Shown: piece by piece, positions 53,495 to 63,047 of the stretch | How the letters are laid out: each line of letters begins with the position of its first letter | How positions within the stretch are numbered: the first letter of the stretch is position 1 | NCBI RefSeq assembly: GCF_000702625.1 | Contig: NZ_JNIS01000001.1 | Span: 930,001 to 994,000, forward strand | DNA length: 64,000 nucleotides | Reading direction: 5' to 3' | DNA from: Exiguobacterium oxidotolerans JCM 12280 | GTDB taxonomy: Bacteria; Bacillota; Bacilli; Exiguobacteriales; Exiguobacteriaceae | Notes under the pieces: generated by a model | The model's database searches: none | Told to the model about the DNA's origin: nothing | The model's input: only the letters and a program-made list of their open reading frames with translations | Made by a program: the position numbers and the translations under genes

Positions 53495-54705
53495 CGGAAA
53501 CCCTCCCGGTTCGCACGCTGAATATCAGCGATTGCTTCGTATAGGGCATTCGATCGATCATTTGCGAAAAAGATGACTTCTCCACTCGGGAAAGCGGCAT
53601 CTCGCCCGACACGTCCACTGATTTGAATCAATGCTGCTGCCGTAAACGACACGTCTGCATCGACGACCGCGACTTGGACGTTCGAAAAGGTGACGCCCCG
53701 TTCTAAAATCGTCGTCGTCAATAAAATCGTTGCCGTCGTCCGAAAACGTTCGACCTTAACGATTCGGTCAGGATCTGCCGCGTGGACCGTTTCAGCCGTT
53801 AATCCCGCTTGTTCGAGTCGCTCCTGCCATAACGCGAGTACGGCAACGGTCGGCACAAAGACGAGTCGTGGTTTGTCTGCGTGACTGTGAAGCCACTCAA
53901 TCAAATGGACTGGTGTATAGGAAAAGTGGAGTTGTGGAACAGGTAACGGGAAGCCGTGATACCGCCGCATCAGGCGAACGGTCGGCAGGCGTTTGTTCCT
54001 AAAGGAGGGGGTTGCACTGAGAAGGATGAGTGATGCCGAGCGGTACATCACCCGTTTGACGTAGCGATGTAGCGTCCGGTCCGTACTATAGGGAAAGGCA
54101 TCGACCTCATCGATGAAGACGACGTCAAAGCAAGCACGGTAATGAATCAATTGATGGGTCGTACTGATCGTGATATCTCCGAGCTGAAGACGTTCCTCCG
54201 AGCCGCCGAACAACGAGACGATCCGCGCGTCCAAAAACGCACGTTTGACGTGTAACGTTAATTCTCGGACGACATCCGCCCGTGGCGTCGTGATGAGGAC
54301 ACGTTTCTTCAGACGCAGTGCCGTCTCGATGCCGGGAAACAGCATCGGTGTTTTTCCGGCACCGCAGACAGCGTGGACGAGCAAACGTCCTTGTTGCTCA
54401 ATCGTTCGTTCAATCGCCGTCGCAATCCGTTGTTGGTCGGGTGTTAATGCGAGCGCCTCGTGCCGACTCGGCAGGACGGAGTCAAGCGGACGGGCATCCG
54501 TGACGAGCGTATCACACGTCCTTAATTTACCGAAGATGAGGCAGTGCCGACAATAGTAACAGCGTTTCCCGCATGTACATGGTCCGCGTGTCGGCAGTCC
54601 CCCGCATCGTTGACACCGCCACGTCACAGCAGGATACCGACGTTCATTCGAACCAAGCGAAACCTTTACTTGATCGCTCGGAATCAGGCGTCCTCGAATA
54701 TCCAT
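53491..54705 (-). CDS. comFA: DNA-uptake helicase ComFA
   Basis: 404 residues. N-terminal zinc finger CQRCGG...CTCGKRCYYCRHC (about 31-55), Walker A CGAGKT at 114-119, Walker B DEVD at 199-202, motif SATPS, motif VI QISGRVGRD. A DEAD-type ATPase that pulls single-stranded DNA through ComEC. AAAGGGAG lies upstream of the ATG. No comFB lies between comFA and comFC. No clear ComK box found upstream. Confidence 0.95.
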   Translation of the reverse strand: MDIRGRLIPSDQVKVSLGSNERRYPAVTWRCQRCGGLPTRGPCTCGKRCYYCRHCLIFGKLRTCDTLVTDARPLDSVLPSRHEALALTPDQQRIATAIERTIEQQGRLLVHAVCGAGKTPMLFPGIETALRLKKRVLITTPRADVVRELTLHVKRAFLDARIVSLFGGSEERLQLGDITISTTHQLIHYRACFDVVFIDEVDAFPYSTDRTLHRYVKRVMYRSASLILLSATPSFRNKRLPTVRLMRRYHGFPLPVPQLHFSYTPVHLIEWLHSHADKPRLVFVPTVAVLALWQERLEQAGLTAETVHAADPDRIVKVERFRTTATILLTTTILERGVTFSNVQVAVVDADVSFTAAALIQISGRVGRDAAFPSGEVIFFANDRSNALYEAIADIQRANREGFR

Positions 54706-54788
54706 GACTCACTCCCTTTCTTGATGAGACTCCCCTTCCTTTCGTCAGTCTTGCGTGCGCTTCCTGCTGGCAGTGTAAAGACGAGTCA

Positions 54789-54827
54789 AAAAAGAAAGAA
54801 CATCCCATTGAAGTGATGTTCTTTCTC
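54789..54827 (-). terminator. Terminator of degV
   Basis: GAAAGAACATCACTTCAATGGG region: AGAAAGAACATC pairs with GATGTTCTTTCT followed by TTTTT on the minus strand. Confidence 0.9.
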
Positions 54828-54846
54828 GGTGCAACACTTATTTTAA

Positions 54847-55692
54847 TTAATCTGCTTTGTACCACGTGATTCCGATTGCACCAGGACCAAGGTGTGTGCC
54901 GATAACCGGACCGAACACGCTCATTTCAATTTGCGCTTTCGGGAATCGTTGCTCGAGCACTTCGATTTCAGCACGTGCTTTGGCATCGTCTTCGGCATGA
55001 ATGACACCGATGACATATCCTGCACCCTCATTATGAATCGTATCTTCCATCATCTCTTCAATCCGTTTAACCGCCCGTTTGAACGTCCGAATCTTTTCGA
55101 ACGGAACAATTTTCCCATCGACGAAATGAAGAACCGGTTTAATCTTTAAGAAAGAACCAACGACGGCTTGCGTCATACTGAGGCGTCCGCCCCGTTGTAG
55201 ATGCTCTAAATCATCAACGACGAAATAGGCGCGAATCATCCCTTTAAGATCTTCAAGACGTGCGACGATTTCTGTTGCCGTCGCCCCGGCATCACGCATC
55301 CGGACTGCTTCCTTCACTAAGAACGCTTGCGGCATACATGAAATACGTGAGTCGACCGGGTGAACTTGAACGTGATCCACCATCATATTAATGGTATGTA
55401 AAGCTTGATACGTTCCACTAATCCCGCTCGACAATGTAATTCCAATGATATCTGTTCCCGCCGGTAGTCGTTCAAAGGCATCCGTGAGGTCACCGATGTT
55501 CGGCTGCGAAGTCGTTGGCAGACTTCCCGTTTGAATTTTTGCATAAAACTCGGGGACTGAGATATCGAACCCTTCCCGATATGCGTCACCATCAAAAATG
55601 ACGCTGAGCGGTGCGACATGAACATTATTTTCTTCACAATAGGTAGTTGGCAGATAGGCTGTACTATCCGTTAAAATCACAATCTGGCTCAT
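54847..55692 (-). CDS. degV: DegV-family fatty-acid-binding protein
   Basis: 281 residues. Starts IVILTDSTAYLPTTY and carries the TSQPNIGDL and ITLSSGISGTYQA motifs that hold the fatty-acid carboxylate (Ser/Thr). DegV proteins (FakB type) present fatty acids to FakA kinase. In the place of B. subtilis yviA/degV, between degU and comFA. GAGGAAAT precedes the ATG. Confidence 0.92.
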   Translation of the reverse strand: MSQIVILTDSTAYLPTTYCEENNVHVAPLSVIFDGDAYREGFDISVPEFYAKIQTGSLPTTSQPNIGDLTDAFERLPAGTDIIGITLSSGISGTYQALHTINMMVDHVQVHPVDSRISCMPQAFLVKEAVRMRDAGATATEIVARLEDLKGMIRAYFVVDDLEHLQRGGRLSMTQAVVGSFLKIKPVLHFVDGKIVPFEKIRTFKRAVKRIEEMMEDTIHNEGAGYVIGVIHAEDDAKARAEIEVLEQRFPKAQIEMSVFGPVIGTHLGPGAIGITWYKAD

Positions 55693-55788
55693 CCGTGAAT
55701 TTCCTCGCTTTTAAGAGTTCCGTCGTGACTTGTAATTTTCTGACACGTCACAATCGTTATTAAGTGTATCATAGTTCATTTCGATACA

Positions 55789-55826
55789 AAAACAAAGACG
55801 GCGCCGCTTTGGCAACCGTCTTTTTA
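55789..55826 (-). terminator. Terminator of degU
   Basis: AAAAGACGGTTGCC...GGCGCCGTCTTTG hairpin on the minus strand, with a T-rich tail. The hairpin begins at the degU stop. Confidence 0.75.
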
Positions 55827-56522
55827 TTATACGACGACAACCCAACCGCGTCGGATTGCTTCAACGACAGCACCTGTCCGGTCGGGTACATTCATTTTAC
55901 GCAAGATTGAGGAAACATGATTTTTGACTGTTTTCTCACTGATATAGAGCGTATCACTAATCGCCCGGTTCGAGAAACCGTCAGCAAGCAACTGCAGTAC
56001 TTCGCACTCACGACGCGTCAAAACGTGTAACGGTGCTTCCGCAACGCGTTTTTCAATCGGTTGGGAAGACATCGTTTGTTTCATCTTCATCAAACGACGG
56101 TACTCTTGTAAAAGGTTCGGTGTGACTTTCGGGTGGACGTATCCCCCCTCACGGTAGACGGAACGAATCGCATTCACGAGTTCATCCGTCGCCATTTCTT
56201 TCAAAAGATAACCAACCGCTCCCGCGCCTAACGCGTGCATGACGTATGTCTCATCGTCATGAATCGACAAAATGATGACGCGGACATCCGGATGGACCTC
56301 CATGAGACGTTTTGTCGCTTCAACACCATTGACTTTCGGCATATTAATATCCATTAAGACGATATCCGGTTGATGGGCTTCGACGAGCGGAATCACTTCC
56401 GCTCCGCTCGCCCCTTCCGCGACAACGATGAATTCTTCTTCAAAATCAAGAATCCGTTTGACGCCTTCCCGGAATAACTGATGATCGTCGATGATGACTA
56501 CTTTTACTTGCTCGTTATTCAC
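55827..56522 (-). CDS. degU: Response regulator DegU
   Basis: 231 residues (B. subtilis 229). Receiver domain with Asp58 in [14 protein letters not shown]-terminal LuxR-type [26 protein letters not shown]...[16 protein letters not shown]. In B. subtilis it governs the switch between motility, exoenzymes, biofilm and comK expression. Its ORF overlaps the degS stop by 4 nt. Confidence 0.97.
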   Translation of the reverse strand: MNNEQVKVVIIDDHQLFREGVKRILDFEEEFIVVAEGASGAEVIPLVEAHQPDIVLMDINMPKVNGVEATKRLMEVHPDVRVIILSIHDDETYVMHALGAGAVGYLLKEMATDELVNAIRSVYREGGYVHPKVTPNLLQEYRRLMKMKQTMSSQPIEKRVAEAPLHVLTRRECEVLQLLADGFSNRAISDTLYISEKTVKNHVSSILRKMNVPDRTGAVVEAIRRGWVVVV

Positions 56523-57691
56523 TGTGTTTCCCCTCTCGCTTCGGATTCTTCGATCGGAATCCTTACCTTGATGACCGTTCCTTTGCCTGGTTTCGTTTCG
56601 ATTTCAAACTCACCATCAATCAACTCAATTCGCTCACGCATGCCAACAAGTCCGAACGACTCATCGCACGAAGCGAAAATTTCATCAAAGTTAAACCCGA
56701 TCCCATTGTCCTTCACATGAATACGGACAGAATGTTGATACTGTTCTATGATAATACGAATGTCACTCGCTTTGGAATGCTTAACTGCATTTTGGACGGC
56801 TTCTTGAACAATTCGGAAGACAGCGACTTCATACGTCGACTCAATCCGCTCCCCACCGCCAAGATAATTAAAATGAATCGGAATGTTCGAAATTTCCTGC
56901 ATATGACGAAGATAACGCTCGAGTGTCGGAACAAATCCAAGATCGTCGAGTGTCATCGGACGTAAATCATAAATGATCCGGCGAATATCCGCGAGCCCGT
57001 CACGAATCAAGATCCGGAGACGATGTATTTCTTCAAAGGCTGCTTCTGCTCCATTATGCTGGTGAATCTTTTCAATCAAATCTGCACGAATCAAAACGTG
57101 AGCAAGCGTTTGTGCGGGTCCATCATGCATGTCTCGAGATAGGCGCCTTCGCTCATTTTCAGCCGACTGAAAGACCTTTAAGCCCATTTCTTGTTTTTGC
57201 ATCGCCTTTTCATACTTTTCGTTCATTACCTGCATATCGTCCGTTAAAAAGTTCAAGACAACCGAAACGCGACTGATCAGCATGTCGGCTCGCTCAATCG
57301 TCTCATCGAGATGGACTAAGCGGCGCTCGAGTTCATCCCGCCGCTTTCGGCAGTTCATTTCATCCCGTTGGTTGATGAACGACTCAAGTTGAAGGGCATT
57401 CGCCGTTTCGTAGGCACTTCTGACGTCTTGTTCGGAGTAATGATCGAAGTTCTTACTGACGACGACGAGTCGTGCTTTTGAATCCTTGATCAGTCGTTCC
57501 AGTCGTTCGGCTTCTTTAATATAGTCATGAACACGCGTCTTCAAATCCCGTAACTCCTGTTGGATTTCTGCGTATTGTTCTCTTGAATCTTCTGTAATTC
57601 GAACGATTTCTTCCCGACTTTCTTCTACGACACCAATGATGTTCTGTACGATATCATTCAAGGACAGCCGCTCCCTCATCTCATTCGTCAT
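56519..57691 (-). CDS. degS: Cytoplasmic sensor kinase DegS
   Basis: 390 residues, no membrane segment. Long N-terminal coiled coil (about 20-170), HisKA_3 with His189 in [14 protein letters not shown] (the same residue number as in B. subtilis), and HATPase with [14 protein letters not shown] and [10 protein letters not shown]. Phosphorylates DegU. GGAGGGAG precedes the ATG. Confidence 0.97.
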   Translation of the reverse strand: MTNEMRERLSLNDIVQNIIGVVEESREEIVRITEDSREQYAEIQQELRDLKTRVHDYIKEAERLERLIKDSKARLVVVSKNFDHYSEQDVRSAYETANALQLESFINQRDEMNCRKRRDELERRLVHLDETIERADMLISRVSVVLNFLTDDMQVMNEKYEKAMQKQEMGLKVFQSAENERRRLSRDMHDGPAQTLAHVLIRADLIEKIHQHNGAEAAFEEIHRLRILIRDGLADIRRIIYDLRPMTLDDLGFVPTLERYLRHMQEISNIPIHFNYLGGGERIESTYEVAVFRIVQEAVQNAVKHSKASDIRIIIEQYQHSVRIHVKDNGIGFNFDEIFASCDESFGLVGMRERIELIDGEFEIETKPGKGTVIKVRIPIEESEARGETQ

Positions 57692-57714
57692 GCTACTCCC
57701 TCCAGTCCCCGTGG

Positions 57715-57743
57715 TTGTCTCTCTCCCGATTCGTCGTTATGCT
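57715..57743 (+). promoter_or_regulatory. Promoter of yvyE
   Basis: TTGTCT, 17-nt spacer, TATGCT, about 30 nt upstream of the yvyE start and divergent from degS. Confidence 0.5.
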
Positions 57744-57773
57744 AGAAAGAACTAGTTAACGAGGAGGACATTT

Positions 57774-58418
57774 TTGATTATGTCATTATTTAATTATTAT
57801 ACAGTAAAAGAAAATGGTTTCCATGAAATCATTATCCAAAAGTCACGATTTATTACATATTTAGCACGCGCCACCTCTGAGCAAGAAGCACAGCGCTTCA
57901 TCGCGGCGATTAAAAAGCAACACCATGACGCCAATCACAATTGTTCAGCGTACGTCATCGGTGAACGAAATGACATCCAAAAAGCGAATGATGATGGTGA
58001 ACCGAGTGGAACGGCCGGTGTTCCGATGCTCGAAGTGTTGAAAAAACGTAATCTCCGGAATACGGTTGTCGTCGTCACCCGCTACTTCGGAGGAATCAAG
58101 CTCGGCGGCGGTGGTTTAATCCGTGCTTACGGCTCAAGTGTCTCAGAAGGATTGAATACAATTGGCGTCGTTGAACGTGTCTCTCATGACCTCCTTGAAG
58201 TGACGGTCGATTACACGTGGCTCGGAAAATTAGAAAACGAACTCCGGGCGACGCGTCACATCATCGACCAGATTCATTACCTCGATCATGTTCAAATCGA
58301 CGTCCTCGTCAATTCAAACGATGTCGCCCCATTCATCGAGTGGATGACGAACTTGACGAATGGGCAAGCGAAGATACGCGAAAATGGTTCTCGCTACATC
58401 GAGCACGATGTGACCTGA
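57774..58418 (+). CDS. yvyE: YvyE, IMPACT/YigZ family protein
   Basis: 214 residues. Matches B. subtilis YvyE over its length: CSAYVIGERNDIQKANDDGEPSGTAGVPMLEVLKKR and VVTRYFGGIKLGGGGLIRAYG (in parts). The family resembles the translation regulator IMPACT; bacterial role unclear. TTG at 57774 has the better ribosome-site spacing (AGGAGG 6 nt upstream); the ATG at 57780 gives the family-like start MSLFNYYTVKE and may be the real one. Confidence 0.94.
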   Translation: MIMSLFNYYTVKENGFHEIIIQKSRFITYLARATSEQEAQRFIAAIKKQHHDANHNCSAYVIGERNDIQKANDDGEPSGTAGVPMLEVLKKRNLRNTVVVVTRYFGGIKLGGGGLIRAYGSSVSEGLNTIGVVERVSHDLLEVTVDYTWLGKLENELRATRHIIDQIHYLDHVQIDVLVNSNDVAPFIEWMTNLTNGQAKIRENGSRYIEHDVT

Positions 58419-58419
58419 C

Positions 58420-58447
58420 GTGACATTCTGTCTCGACCTGCTATACT
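58420..58447 (+). promoter_or_regulatory. Promoter of the LCP gene
   Basis: GTGACA, 16-nt spacer, TATACT with TG upstream of the -10. Confidence 0.55.
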
Positions 58448-58504
58448 GTTTGTAAAGAATTTAAAAGTTTTTTAATTATTCAGTAAAGTTAGGGGCAATG
58501 AACA

Positions 58505-59542
58505 GTGAAGGATTCTACACGATCTCGTTCTAATAAACGAAAATCAAAACGCTCTTGGTTTAAGATTTTCGTCACCGTATTTCTCATCGTCTTAGTCACA
58601 GGTGGCGCTACGTTCGCCTACGTCGCACATAAAACCTTTCAAACAGCCAACAAAACAGAAGTGAAATTATCCCGTGGTGAAAAATCAGAAAAACGTCCAG
58701 CGGCCGTCGATTTGACGAAAGATCATTTCTCCGTCCTGCTCGTCGGGACGGACGAACGCCCTGGTGACACTGCTTCACGATCAGACACGATGATTGTCGC
58801 CACCTTCAACAAAGCGGAAAAGAAAGTCAGCATGTTGAGTATCCCCCGGGACTCCCTCGTCATGATCCCATCTGTCGGCTACGAAGATAAAATTAACCAC
58901 TCGTATGCGTTCGGAGGAATCGATTCAACGATCGAGACGGTCGAGAACTTGCTCGATATCCCGATCGACTATTATGGCTCAATCAACTTTAATGGTGTCG
59001 TAGCGATTGTCGATGCAATTGGCGGAGTCGACGTCGACGTCAAGTTGCCGATCGACACACTCGATTCATCTGATCAACAGAGCGGCGTCAAGCTCGATCC
59101 CGGTGTTCAGACATTAACCGGTGAAGAAGCACTCGCCTATGCCCGGATGCGCTACGAAGATCCCGAAGGTGACATCGGTCGTACAAAACGCCAACAACAA
59201 ATCTTACAAGCCATCATCGATGAATCGACTTCGCTTGGTTCAATCACAAAGTTGAATCAATTGATGCAAGCGACCGGCGATAATTTCCAAACGAACATGT
59301 CGTTAACGGAAGCTTTCCAGTTGCAGCCGTTCGTCAAGTCACTCGCGACCGTCAACCGGATTGACTTAGAAGGATCGGATGCCCGAATCAATGGCGGCTA
59401 TTATTACAAACTGGACAAAGCTTCGCTAAAAGAAGCCAAAGCCATCTTAAAAGAACAACTCGCTCTGCCGACGAACCAAGCAAGTGAGGCACCGGCTGAC
59501 GATTCGGAGACAACAGATGATACGTCGACTGAAGCAAACTGA
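58505..59542 (+). CDS. tagV: LytR-CpsA-Psr (LCP) family cell-wall ligase
   Basis: 345 residues. Short cytoplasmic Arg/Lys tail, membrane anchor about 19-38, and the extracellular LCP domain: LLVGTDERPGDTASRSDTM near 80, SIPRDSLV near 115, DYYGSINFNGVVAIVDAIGGVDV near 155, YARMRYEDPEGDIGRTKRQQ near 220 (conserved Arg and Asp residues intact). LCP enzymes attach teichoic acid or other polymers to peptidoglycan. The symbol follows B. subtilis, where this gene (yvhJ) adjoins yvyE and tagO; which LCP paralogue it is cannot be proved. Start is GTG with AGGGG 9 nt upstream. Acidic Ser/Thr-rich tail. Confidence 0.9.
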   Translation: MKDSTRSRSNKRKSKRSWFKIFVTVFLIVLVTGGATFAYVAHKTFQTANKTEVKLSRGEKSEKRPAAVDLTKDHFSVLLVGTDERPGDTASRSDTMIVATFNKAEKKVSMLSIPRDSLVMIPSVGYEDKINHSYAFGGIDSTIETVENLLDIPIDYYGSINFNGVVAIVDAIGGVDVDVKLPIDTLDSSDQQSGVKLDPGVQTLTGEEALAYARMRYEDPEGDIGRTKRQQQILQAIIDESTSLGSITKLNQLMQATGDNFQTNMSLTEAFQLQPFVKSLATVNRIDLEGSDARINGGYYYKLDKASLKEAKAILKEQLALPTNQASEAPADDSETTDDTSTEAN

Positions 59543-59957
59543 CTTTCAGGCGTTGTTCGCATTACAAAAACGTGCTTATCAAATAGAGGCGGATTTAATC
59601 GGTACGACCGATTTTCCACCTTTGCGCCAAACGCTGGCTGAATTGATGCGAGAAGCTCCGCTCGGTTACGTCTTGACGTCCGAATCTAGACTCATCGGTT
59701 GCCTGACGTTTTCCGATCGGACGATTACACGTCTGATCGTCGCACCCGATTTTTTCCGGCAAGGTGTCGCCTCTCGTTTACTGCGCCATGCGCTTGAAGC
59801 AGAGGATTTGCAATTCGTCTCAACTGCAAAAATGAACGCGCCGGCGATTGCGCTTTATCATCAATTCAATTTCATCGAAGACGCAACGACCGTCCGGCAA
59901 GACATCGTCCTCGCCCACCTCAAGCGTAAGACTGAAAACAATGGAGCTGACTCATAA
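59517..59957 (+). CDS. GNAT-family acetyltransferase
   Basis: 146 residues from the ATG at 59517, overlapping the last 26 nt of the LCP gene (GGAG 8 nt upstream). Motif A ITRLIVAPDFFRQGVASRLLRHAL and the C-terminal MNAPAIALYHQFNFIED are typical. Substrate unknown. Translationally coupled to the LCP gene. Confidence 0.85.
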   Translation: MIRRLKQTDFQALFALQKRAYQIEADLIGTTDFPPLRQTLAELMREAPLGYVLTSESRLIGCLTFSDRTITRLIVAPDFFRQGVASRLLRHALEAEDLQFVSTAKMNAPAIALYHQFNFIEDATTVRQDIVLAHLKRKTENNGADS

Positions 59958-60006
59958 GTCAAATCAAAATCAATATTTGTGTCGTACGTCTCCGACAACA
60001 ATCAAA

Positions 60007-60048
60007 CGGCCGATGATTCTGTCTTTTCATGGAATCATCGGCCATTTC
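60007..60048 (+). terminator. Hairpin after the LCP-GNAT operon
   Basis: GGCCGATGATTC...GAATCATCGGCC, a 12-bp perfect stem; the following T-tract is weak (ATTTCT). Confidence 0.6.
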
Positions 60049-60131
60049 TATGACTATTCTTTTCGCTCATGCCGTCTTGAAACCTATCCAAGTCACATAT
60101 GGAAAAGTTCGCATTCCTTGTTCAAAACGAT

Positions 60132-60161
60132 TACGCGCTGTCTATTAGAAAGACAGCGCGT
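60132..60161. repeat. Left flanking direct repeat with hairpin
   Basis: TACGCGCTGTC-TATTAGAAA-GACAGCGCGT; one base differs from the copy at 60561-60590. Hairpin shape suggests a terminator in origin. Confidence 0.7.
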
Positions 60162-60167
60162 TCAGGC

Positions 60168-60555
60168 TGTAGACAAAGTGCCATCGGGAGATCAAGCGTC
60201 TTTTTTCGTTGCTTTCCTCGGGCGAGGCGCAAGCCGTTGCTCCTTGATCCTAACGGACAAGAAGCAGGGTCTTGCCTGCCTCTAAAAGTGCGTTAAAAAC
60301 GCACTTCTCCCCGCAGGAGTCAACGAAACGTGACGCTTTTTAGGTAACACTATGACGGAAATCCAGTCATGCAGACGGTTTAGGGCGCAATCTGTCTCGA
60401 ATCGCTTAGAACCGCGAAAAGCAATCGGTCGCGACCCTGCAGCTTTGCTGTAGCGGCGCGGAAGATTGCCGCTTTGAAGACGAGGCGAGACAGGGAAGCG
60501 CGACCGGATTGTCTCCCGTTATCGCATGTTAACGCTTCATAAGAGTTTGTCTACA
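60168..60555 (-). mobile_element. MITE-like element B containing structured repeat copy 5
   Basis: About 388 bp with terminal inverted repeats TGTAGACAAA/TTTGTCTACA, related to element A at 46274 but in reverse orientation. The structured repeat lies at about 60195-60342 (GACTCCTGCGGGG box and AAGTGCGTT/AACGCACTT stem on the minus strand); the rest (60343-60540) matches the left part of element A. It is flanked by near-identical 30-bp direct repeats at 60132-60161 and 60561-60590, each a CGCGCTGTC/GACAGCGCG-type hairpin. No transposase gene. It fills the 690-bp gap before chrA. Confidence 0.65.
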
Positions 60556-60560
60556 CGCTG

Positions 60561-60590
60561 TACGCGCTGTCTATTAGAAAGACAGGGCGT
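60561..60590. repeat. Right flanking direct repeat with hairpin
   Basis: Same 30-bp sequence as at 60132 with one C-to-G change, here followed by TTTTT, so this copy could work as a plus-strand terminator. Confidence 0.7.
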
Positions 60591-60645
60591 TTTTAGTTTG
60601 TATCATACCTAGATGAAGTAACGGCCAGTTAGACACTCCTCTGTG

Positions 60646-61812
60646 TTAAGCGAGACCGATTCCGCTTAACACCATTCCAATCACTGCTCCAAGTAACACG
60701 ATGCGTAACGGCGACTGGTTATAAAAACGAAGTAAACAAAAGAGCCCGAAGGCGACGAAGAAATCGAGACTCGTCTCGACGCTCGATGTAAAGATCGGGT
60801 CATATAAGGCGGCTAACAACAAACCAACGACCGCTGCATTGACGCCGATCAACATCCGTCCGACCTGTTTATTCATTCGGACGCGATCCCAAAACGGGAC
60901 GACGCCAATCACGAGCAGAAAACCGGGTAAAAAAATCGCCAATGTCGCGAGCAGACCACCCGACACACCTGAAATGACCGTCCCGAGGTAGGTCGCAAAT
61001 GTAAAGAGTGGACCGGGAACAGCCTGGGCCGCGGCATACCCCGCTAGAAAGTTCGTTCCGTCCATAAATCCTGGTACGAGTGCCTGGTTGAGAAACGGTA
61101 AGACGACGTGACCGCCCCCAAACACGAGTGCACCGGCATTGTACATGATGCTCGCGAGCTGCACGTTTCCCGTCGCTACCGTTGCTAAAATCGGTGTCGC
61201 GACCAACAAACCGAAAAAGAGTATGAGCGCACTGATGCTCCATACGCGTGATACGTGAATGGCTAACGGTTGACCAGATTGTGGTTCAACTTTAAATAAG
61301 AATAATCCGAACAATGCCGCCAGTAGTAAGACACCGACTTGTGCAAGCGGATGATCGAAGATTAACACACCGGCAAGCGCAAGTAACATCAATGCTAACC
61401 GTTTGGGTCCAACAGCAAGCTTCATCCCCATTCCGAGTACAGCGTCGGCAACAATCGCCACTGCGACGAGTTTCAGACCGTGAATGAATCCCGCATCGGT
61501 CAAATCGTAAGTTGTCGCAAGCAGTGCGAACATGATCAATAACAGACTCGATGGTAATGTAAACCCGATAAAGGAAATGATTGCACCGACGACGCCACCA
61601 CGAATCAACCCGATTCCCATCCCGACTTGACTCGATGCCGGACCGGGAAGAAACTGGCAAAGTGCCACAAGATCGGCGTAGCCTTTCTCGTCAATCCACT
61701 TCCTTCGTTTGACGTATTCTTCATAAAAGTATCCGAGATGCGCGACAGGACCTCCGAACGATGTCAAGCCGAGCTTCAAAGAGACGATGAAGATTTCTAT
61801 CCATCTACTCAT
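60646..61812 (-). CDS. chrA: Chromate transporter ChrA
   Basis: 388 residues, two homologous CHR halves in one chain (long-chain type). Motifs: SLKLGLTSFGGPVAHLGYF at 8-26 and its counterpart NAGALVFGGGHVVLPFLNQ near 225; CQFLPGPASSQVGMGIG near 50 and AQAVPGPLFTFATYLG near 258. About ten membrane segments. Exports chromate, or sulfate-like anions. GGAGGTGGAG precedes the ATG at 61812. Single gene, likely accessory. Confidence 0.94.
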   Translation of the reverse strand: MSRWIEIFIVSLKLGLTSFGGPVAHLGYFYEEYVKRRKWIDEKGYADLVALCQFLPGPASSQVGMGIGLIRGGVVGAIISFIGFTLPSSLLLIMFALLATTYDLTDAGFIHGLKLVAVAIVADAVLGMGMKLAVGPKRLALMLLALAGVLIFDHPLAQVGVLLLAALFGLFLFKVEPQSGQPLAIHVSRVWSISALILFFGLLVATPILATVATGNVQLASIMYNAGALVFGGGHVVLPFLNQALVPGFMDGTNFLAGYAAAQAVPGPLFTFATYLGTVISGVSGGLLATLAIFLPGFLLVIGVVPFWDRVRMNKQVGRMLIGVNAAVVGLLLAALYDPIFTSSVETSLDFFVAFGLFCLLRFYNQSPLRIVLLGAVIGMVLSGIGLA

Positions 61813-61866
61813 TTCTCCACCTCCAGCGTTTAGTATACGCAACGTTTGTAAATTTTTTGTGACAGC

Positions 61867-62988
61867 TTACAGTTCGGTCGACTTTTGTTTTCCATATGTC
61901 CCTTTTCTCCACAAAGCTTCAATCGGCCCTTGACGATGTCGTCGCAAATACCAACGCGAGAAGAACGTTTGGCAACCTAGTAAGATGAGAGCCCCTAATG
62001 TCCCTTGCCACAGCGGAATTGTGCCGTATGTCCCGGATAAGAAAACAAGCACTGTAAAAACGAGTGTGTGCGTCAAATAATTCGTTAGCGCCATCCGTCC
62101 GAGCAAGCGGAACCCTTCCATTCGCAGCCCGGCTCGAACGACCAAGGCGATGCCTGTCGCATAAGTAATGGCGAGCGTCCGTCCGGATAACCAGACGAAA
62201 AAGTAATTGATTAGTCCATCTGCGACCTGTCCTTGGTGGACGCGAATAATTTGCGTTAGTGCAGGGAGTGACAAAATCAAGCTTACGAGGAACCCTACGA
62301 TGAGTAGTCGTGTTGTCGGTGGCCGCACTGAAAAGCGTTCCATTAAATAGGCGCCGATTAAAAAGAGAGATAAAATTTCCGGCCAAAGCATCAACGTATT
62401 TCCGAGTGCATCCGGCAATTGGACGGTCGCATGATAAGCGAAATAACCTCCGAGATCACGTCCGGCAACAAGATCGGCCAATCGACCGTCCGGTTCAATG
62501 ATGGAACGATCGCCCTCTGATTGAGCGAAAAGATAAATTGAAAGATAGAGAGAGACCGTATACAGTTGGAGGGCCAGACCGATGAAGAGTTTGGTCAGCG
62601 GTCGTGTTTTGACGAAGAGCAACAAAAGGAATCCGCAAAACGCATACGTTTGGAGAATGTCACCTTCCCAAAACAATAAATGAATGAGACCAATCGCAAA
62701 TAAAATCGTCAAACGGCGAACAAAAATCCACAACGAACGTTTTTTTTGACGAAGCCGGTCGATGAAGAGGATAAAGCCAGCACCAAACAACGCGCTGAAC
62801 AACGTATAAAACTTCGTTTGAATGAACAAATCAAAGAAAAGCCGGAGCAATCGGTCGACTTGTCCCATATCGGTCACGAACCGTTCCCCGAGAAAACTCG
62901 GCATGTTGACGAGCAAAATCCCACACAGTGCAAAACCACGGAGGACATCCAAATAAATAATCCGTTCTTTTTCCGCTATCGGATTCAT
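61867..62988 (-). CDS. DUF418-family membrane protein
   Basis: 373 residues from the ATG at 62988 (AAGGAGA 7 nt upstream). About eight to nine membrane segments; family N-terminus ERIIYLDVLRGFALCGILLVNMPSF, DUF418 C-terminal region with GRMALTNYLTHTLVFTVLV. Members (YeiB, YxaH) have no established function. GNxL-type conserved residues as in other YeiB proteins. Downstream of tagO. Confidence 0.92.
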   Translation of the reverse strand: MNPIAEKERIIYLDVLRGFALCGILLVNMPSFLGERFVTDMGQVDRLLRLFFDLFIQTKFYTLFSALFGAGFILFIDRLRQKKRSLWIFVRRLTILFAIGLIHLLFWEGDILQTYAFCGFLLLLFVKTRPLTKLFIGLALQLYTVSLYLSIYLFAQSEGDRSIIEPDGRLADLVAGRDLGGYFAYHATVQLPDALGNTLMLWPEILSLFLIGAYLMERFSVRPPTTRLLIVGFLVSLILSLPALTQIIRVHQGQVADGLINYFFVWLSGRTLAITYATGIALVVRAGLRMEGFRLLGRMALTNYLTHTLVFTVLVFLSGTYGTIPLWQGTLGALILLGCQTFFSRWYLRRHRQGPIEALWRKGTYGKQKSTEL

Positions 62989-63006
62989 AATAGTCTCCTT
63001 AATCGT

Positions 63007-63046
63007 CAATCAGCCGCCCAAAAATCAAATTTTGAGCGGCTGATTG
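63007..63046. terminator. Hairpin between tagO and the DUF418 gene
   Basis: CAATCAGCCGC...GCGGCTGATTG with AAAAT/TTTTG inside, a strong stem that lacks a long T-run on the minus strand; a likely tagO terminator or processing site. Confidence 0.65.
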
Positions 63047-63047
63047 G

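Noticed and set aside
54706-54790. ComK boxes upstream of comFA
   Set aside because: No pair of AAAA-N5-TTTT boxes with suitable spacing; only isolated A or T runs belonging to the degV terminator.
60099-60296. Short ORFs across element B and the flanking repeat
   Set aside because: They arise from repeat DNA, differ in frame from copy to copy and lack start signals.
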